Below are positions 61,641 to 64,000 of a DNA stretch of 64,000 nucleotides, piece by piece. A model generated the notes under the pieces. The model saw only the letters and a program-made list of their open reading frames with translations. It did no database searches and was not told the DNA's origin. The stretch spans positions 62,001 to 126,000 of the forward strand of contig NZ_JAABOO010000004.1 of NCBI RefSeq assembly GCF_010671605.1, read 5' to 3'. The DNA is from Leptobacterium flavescens. GTDB taxonomy: Bacteria; Bacteroidota; Bacteroidia; Flavobacteriales; Flavobacteriaceae. Numbering within the stretch: position 1 is the first letter of the stretch; the number at the start of each line of letters is the position of its first letter. The position numbers and the translations under genes are program-made.

Positions 61641-61817
61641 TTTGGTTAGATTTTAATTCTGAATTAACTAGTGCTAACGTGTTCGCATATGGGTTGCGGA
61701 ACAAGTATAAGTTCTATTCTGAGAAACTAAGATATGAAATTGCAGGGTTTTATCTGCCTTTTAACCAGTCATGTACAGTATGAATTACTATGCCAGGTAC
61801 AGGTTTTTTGATCATTT

Positions 61818-62441
61818 TTATTCAACAATTATTACTTCTCCATCTCTAAGGGCCTTAAATAACCATTTGTTATCTATACATCTTTGAATTTCTTTTCCAA
61901 TTGCTTCCGATTCAAAATGATCTGAATCATAGTGTGGCATGAATGAATAATTAAAGACTCCTAATCCTTCATAGATCGGTTTATTTATTCCCTTATATGG
62001 GAAATTATTTGGGTCATCAACAATATCGATCGACTTTAAAGAGTCTGATAAAATGCAAATTCCGGCACTATAACCACCATAAAGAAAGTCATTTCTGGTT
62101 ATCAATTCTTTGAAAATCCTATCAAATCCACTTAACTTCATTGCCATCCTCAATACAAATGTATTTCCACCGCTTACCCAAATTCCTCCTAATGAATTAA
62201 GTTTACTCTTTAGTTCTTCAGTTTTATTGAAGTATTCTTTTAAATCTAAGGGTTCGGCTTTAAATCCGATTTCATTTAGTAACTCTATTTCCTCCTGTTG
62301 ATGTTTATTTACTCTTTCAGGATCGGCGCCAACCCAATCTCTTGAATTGTTGATATGACCAATTTTATTGTTTTGAGGGATTAACCTCTTTAGCTCTTTA
62401 ATCTGATTACCGAATTTATATGAAGACAAATAATATTTCAT
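61818..62441 (-). CDS. Type 1 glutamine amidotransferase-like/peptidase S51 protein
   Basis: 207 residues of the peptidase E fold: KIGHINNSRDWVGADPERV, GGIWVSGGNTFVLRM, the nucleophile serine in YGGYSAGICIL, and NYSFMPHYDSDHFE with the histidine. It may cleave Asp-containing dipeptides or cyanophycin-type substrates. It is 9 bases downstream of the GNAT gene. Confidence 0.83.
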   Translation of the reverse strand: MKYYLSSYKFGNQIKELKRLIPQNNKIGHINNSRDWVGADPERVNKHQQEEIELLNEIGFKAEPLDLKEYFNKTEELKSKLNSLGGIWVSGGNTFVLRMAMKLSGFDRIFKELITRNDFLYGGYSAGICILSDSLKSIDIVDDPNNFPYKGINKPIYEGLGVFNYSFMPHYDSDHFESEAIGKEIQRCIDNKWLFKALRDGEVIIVE

Positions 62442-62450
62442 CTTTTATTT

Positions 62451-62960
62451 TTAATGATGACGATAGATACTCCAATTATCTTCTCTAAAGAGAATTTCCT
62501 TTTCAAAATTAGCTCCGATTGCCAGGGCAAGTTTGATGGAAGGACTGTTCTTTGAGTGTATTAAACTTATTAAAGACATTTCCGGGAGGTATTCTTTTGC
62601 AACCTCTTTTACCTTTCTTGCGGCCTCACTTGCATATCCTTTCCCCTGAAAAGTTCTGGAAAGTCCCCATTTAATTTCAGGTTCGGGCCAATCTGCCGGA
62701 TACCACAGACCCGACACTCCAATAATTTTACCCGATCCTTTTTCCTCAAGCGCATAGGGCCCATAACCCCTGATGGACCAATGCCCAACCATACTGGCAA
62801 CAGTTCTCCACGTCTCACCTTCAGATAAAACCCGGCCAAAAGTATATTTAGTGGTCTCCGTATCCGAATAATAATCGTGCAGGTCCTTCCAATCGGTATC
62901 ATTAAAGGTCCTGATGATCAACCTTTCGCTTTCAAATTTTTGTGGCATTAAATATTTCAT
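62451..62960 (-). CDS. GNAT family N-acetyltransferase (RimJ/RimL-like)
   Basis: 169 residues with FESERLIIRTFNDTDWKDLHDYY, GPYALEEKGSGKIIGVSGLWYPADWPEPEIKW and the CoA loop SRTFQGKGYASEAARKVKEV. RimJ/RimL-like branch; probably acetylates a small molecule or protein N-terminus. Two ATGs are four codons apart. Confidence 0.87.
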   Translation of the reverse strand: MKYLMPQKFESERLIIRTFNDTDWKDLHDYYSDTETTKYTFGRVLSEGETWRTVASMVGHWSIRGYGPYALEEKGSGKIIGVSGLWYPADWPEPEIKWGLSRTFQGKGYASEAARKVKEVAKEYLPEMSLISLIHSKNSPSIKLALAIGANFEKEILFREDNWSIYRHH

Positions 62961-63033
62961 AGGTTTTTGTACAAAATATTCGTGTCTTTATTTTATCGAA
63001 TTGCGCCTGACGTTTAATATAACAAGCTATATA

Positions 63034-63492
63034 TTATACATTACTACCCAACATTTTTATTCCATTTTCAATTTTTTCAATCCAATTTTCGTCAGTCGGT
63101 TCAACAATAATTGCATTAAAGTTATATCGTTCAGATTCCATTCCAACACCTTTTGAGTCGTCAATGTGAACGTCAAACCCGAAAGCTGTGGGATACTTTG
63201 ACGAGTTAATATTTCGAGATTTCAGGACACGTCGATTTTCTTTTTGGGTAACAATCCGCTCAACTTTTATTCCGTAATATCTTAACGTTCGCCTTATTTT
63301 TCCCTTTGTCCGAAACGAGGTTGTATAAATATGAATTTTGTGCCCTTGATTTTGTAATTCAGTAATTAATTCACGCGTTCCTTTTCTTAGTTCCTCAATC
63401 CCGAACAGCTTTGCAATTCCGCTCCTTTTTTCGGTTTTAAATTCTCTTCCATTTGGAATTAATGTACTATCGAGGTCAAAACTGATGTTCAT
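63034..63492 (-). CDS. HAD-like phosphatase, small form
   Basis: 152 residues with the HAD nucleophile motif FDLDSTLIP (residues 5-13), the motif II region GHKIHIYTTSFRTKG and the motif III/IV region FGFDVHIDDSKG. No cap domain is visible. Similar small HAD proteins occur in flavobacterial accessory regions; substrate unknown. Confidence 0.75.
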   Translation of the reverse strand: MNISFDLDSTLIPNGREFKTEKRSGIAKLFGIEELRKGTRELITELQNQGHKIHIYTTSFRTKGKIRRTLRYYGIKVERIVTQKENRRVLKSRNINSSKYPTAFGFDVHIDDSKGVGMESERYNFNAIIVEPTDENWIEKIENGIKMLGSNV

Positions 63493-63516
63493 TTTAAATG
63501 TTGAGTAATGATCCGG

Positions 63517-63705
63517 TTATGATTTCGTCATTACTTTAAAATATTTCATATTCTGTTCCAGAATTTGCCCTACTTCAACCTTTTTGTTATTAAACACGAT
63601 TGATTTAAAATCATAATTACCAGTATCAGCAACTTTACGTATCAAATATTCACACCTTTTTTGTACTGGTAGCGAGAATATATTTTGAATTTTCTTTTCG
63701 TGCAT
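63517..63705 (-). CDS. Small protein of unknown function
   Basis: 62 residues, basic, with FSLPVQKRCEYLIRKVADTGNY and QILEQNMKYFKVMTKS. No family recognised. Its ATG begins one base after the stop of the upstream truncated gene, implying co-transcription. The tight spacing suggests a two-gene module such as toxin-antitoxin, which cannot be confirmed here. Confidence 0.5.
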   Translation of the reverse strand: MHEKKIQNIFSLPVQKRCEYLIRKVADTGNYDFKSIVFNNKKVEVGQILEQNMKYFKVMTKS

Positions 63706-63706
63706 T

Positions 63707-64000
63707 TTATTTACCTAATATTTTAGAAATTGATTCCCTATCTACTTTTAGTGCTTTTAAAATGTACTCAGCATAACTTTTATTTGATGTTTTATATTTA
63801 TCAAATTCATTCATCAAATCAGCAGCAAATAATCTCTCATTTACAGTCATTCCAGCAATCCCTTCAACTTTCGAAACTCCGTCCATTACTTTTCTTTGTA
63901 GATCAAACCAGGTTATTTGTCTATTAATCCTGTTTAGAATCTCCTTATCGTCATCATTATGAATATCTCTTAATGTGTATTTTGGATTTCCAGGGTCAGT
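63707..64000 (-). CDS. C-terminal part of a gene truncated by the window edge
   Basis: Ninety-seven codons, then TAA at 63707-63709; the start lies beyond position 64000. The visible peptide (PKYTLRDIHNDDDKEILNR, TVNERLFAADLMNEFDKYKTS, YILKALKVDRESISKILGK) is charged and helical. Family not recognised. It precedes the 62-residue gene by one base. Confidence 0.6.
   Translation of the reverse strand, partial: TDPGNPKYTLRDIHNDDDKEILNRINRQITWFDLQRKVMDGVSKVEGIAGMTVNERLFAADLMNEFDKYKTSNKSYAEYILKALKVDRESISKILGK

Noticed and set aside
26268-61679. Recurrent GCTAACG in intergenic regions (26268, 59174, 61673), suggestive of integron attC sites
   Set aside because: A 7-mer is expected several times by chance in this window, it also occurs in coding regions, no attC-like palindromes were seen next to it and there is no integrase gene.
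61746-61811. 21-codon frame after the peptidase S51 gene (MIKKPVPGIVIHTVHDWLKG)
   Set aside because: Too short and without ribosome-binding or family support.
1-64000. tRNA, rRNA, CRISPR, insertion sequence or prophage signatures
   Set aside because: No cloverleaf-like, repeat-spacer, transposase, integrase or structural phage gene was recognisable; nearly all intergenic gaps are under 300 bases.

Overview
The window looks like a chromosomal segment of a member of the Bacteroidota, most likely a flavobacterium. Signs of this are the AT-rich sequence, the use of TAnnTTTG-type -7 promoter elements, weak Shine-Dalgarno sequences, many lipoproteins with a Leu/Ser-x-x-Cys lipobox, and families typical of that phylum (GLPGLI, DUF6090, CarboxypepD_reg-like, LytTR and AraC regulators with membrane domains, Crp/Fnr regulators next to AhpD-like genes). 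About 80 genes are present and all but one lie on the minus strand, so the text order runs opposite to transcription. No rRNA, tRNA, CRISPR array, transposase or integrase was found.

Region by region. 1-9.7 kb: a truncated YEATS-associated membrane gene, a zincin-like protein, DinB, YitT, an atypical SDR, a 908-residue superfamily 2 helicase with its own membrane segments next to a small membrane protein, an SDR/MDR oxidoreductase pair, an NTF2-like protein and a SUMF1-fold lipoprotein. 9.8-17.5 kb: an ECF sigma factor operon, an AhpD-like protein with a Crp/Fnr regulator, a methyltransferase, a second Crp/Fnr regulator, a PLP decarboxylase, an orphan PhnD-like binding lipoprotein and a frameshifted DUF1801 gene. 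17.5-33.3 kb: small stress-type and housekeeping proteins, a tandem-AraC regulator, an adenosine deaminase-like lipoprotein, YihY, a frameshifted CPCC gene, a thioredoxin-fold lipoprotein, GNAT and GrpB proteins, two alpha/beta hydrolases, DoxX, and an XRE/membrane operon. 33.4-44.5 kb: VOC proteins, three further regulators (AraC, LytTR, membrane AraC), a cupin protein and a beta-lactamase-fold hydrolase carrying a glycogen-binding-like domain. 44.7-56.4 kb: an accessory-looking island of small orphan genes with SMI1/KNR4, ADP-ribosylglycohydrolase, TPM and RDD genes and a nearly identical duplicated DUF6985-like gene. It ends at the only plus-strand gene, a small XRE repressor-like protein divergent from a secreted Cys-containing peptide. 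56.4-64 kb: a LytS/LytTR two-component system, an ankyrin/PD40 fusion, VOC, DUF2200, peptidase E, GNAT and HAD proteins, and a truncated gene at the edge.

The most interesting signals are regulatory. Two operons encoding paralogous XRE regulators share an upstream architecture: a TACATTTG -7 box without an evident -33 box, preceded by three TGACG-type half-sites at an exact 11-bp period. The divergent XRE/peptide pair has two copies of a TGACATATATGT dyad, one across the XRE start codon. Four loci look recently broken or recoded: DUF1801 (A7 tract frameshift), CPCC (frameshift), SMI1 (in-frame stop before a zinc-ribbon-like tail) and one DUF6985 copy (CAG to TAG). All functional statements rest on motif recognition by eye, not on database searches.
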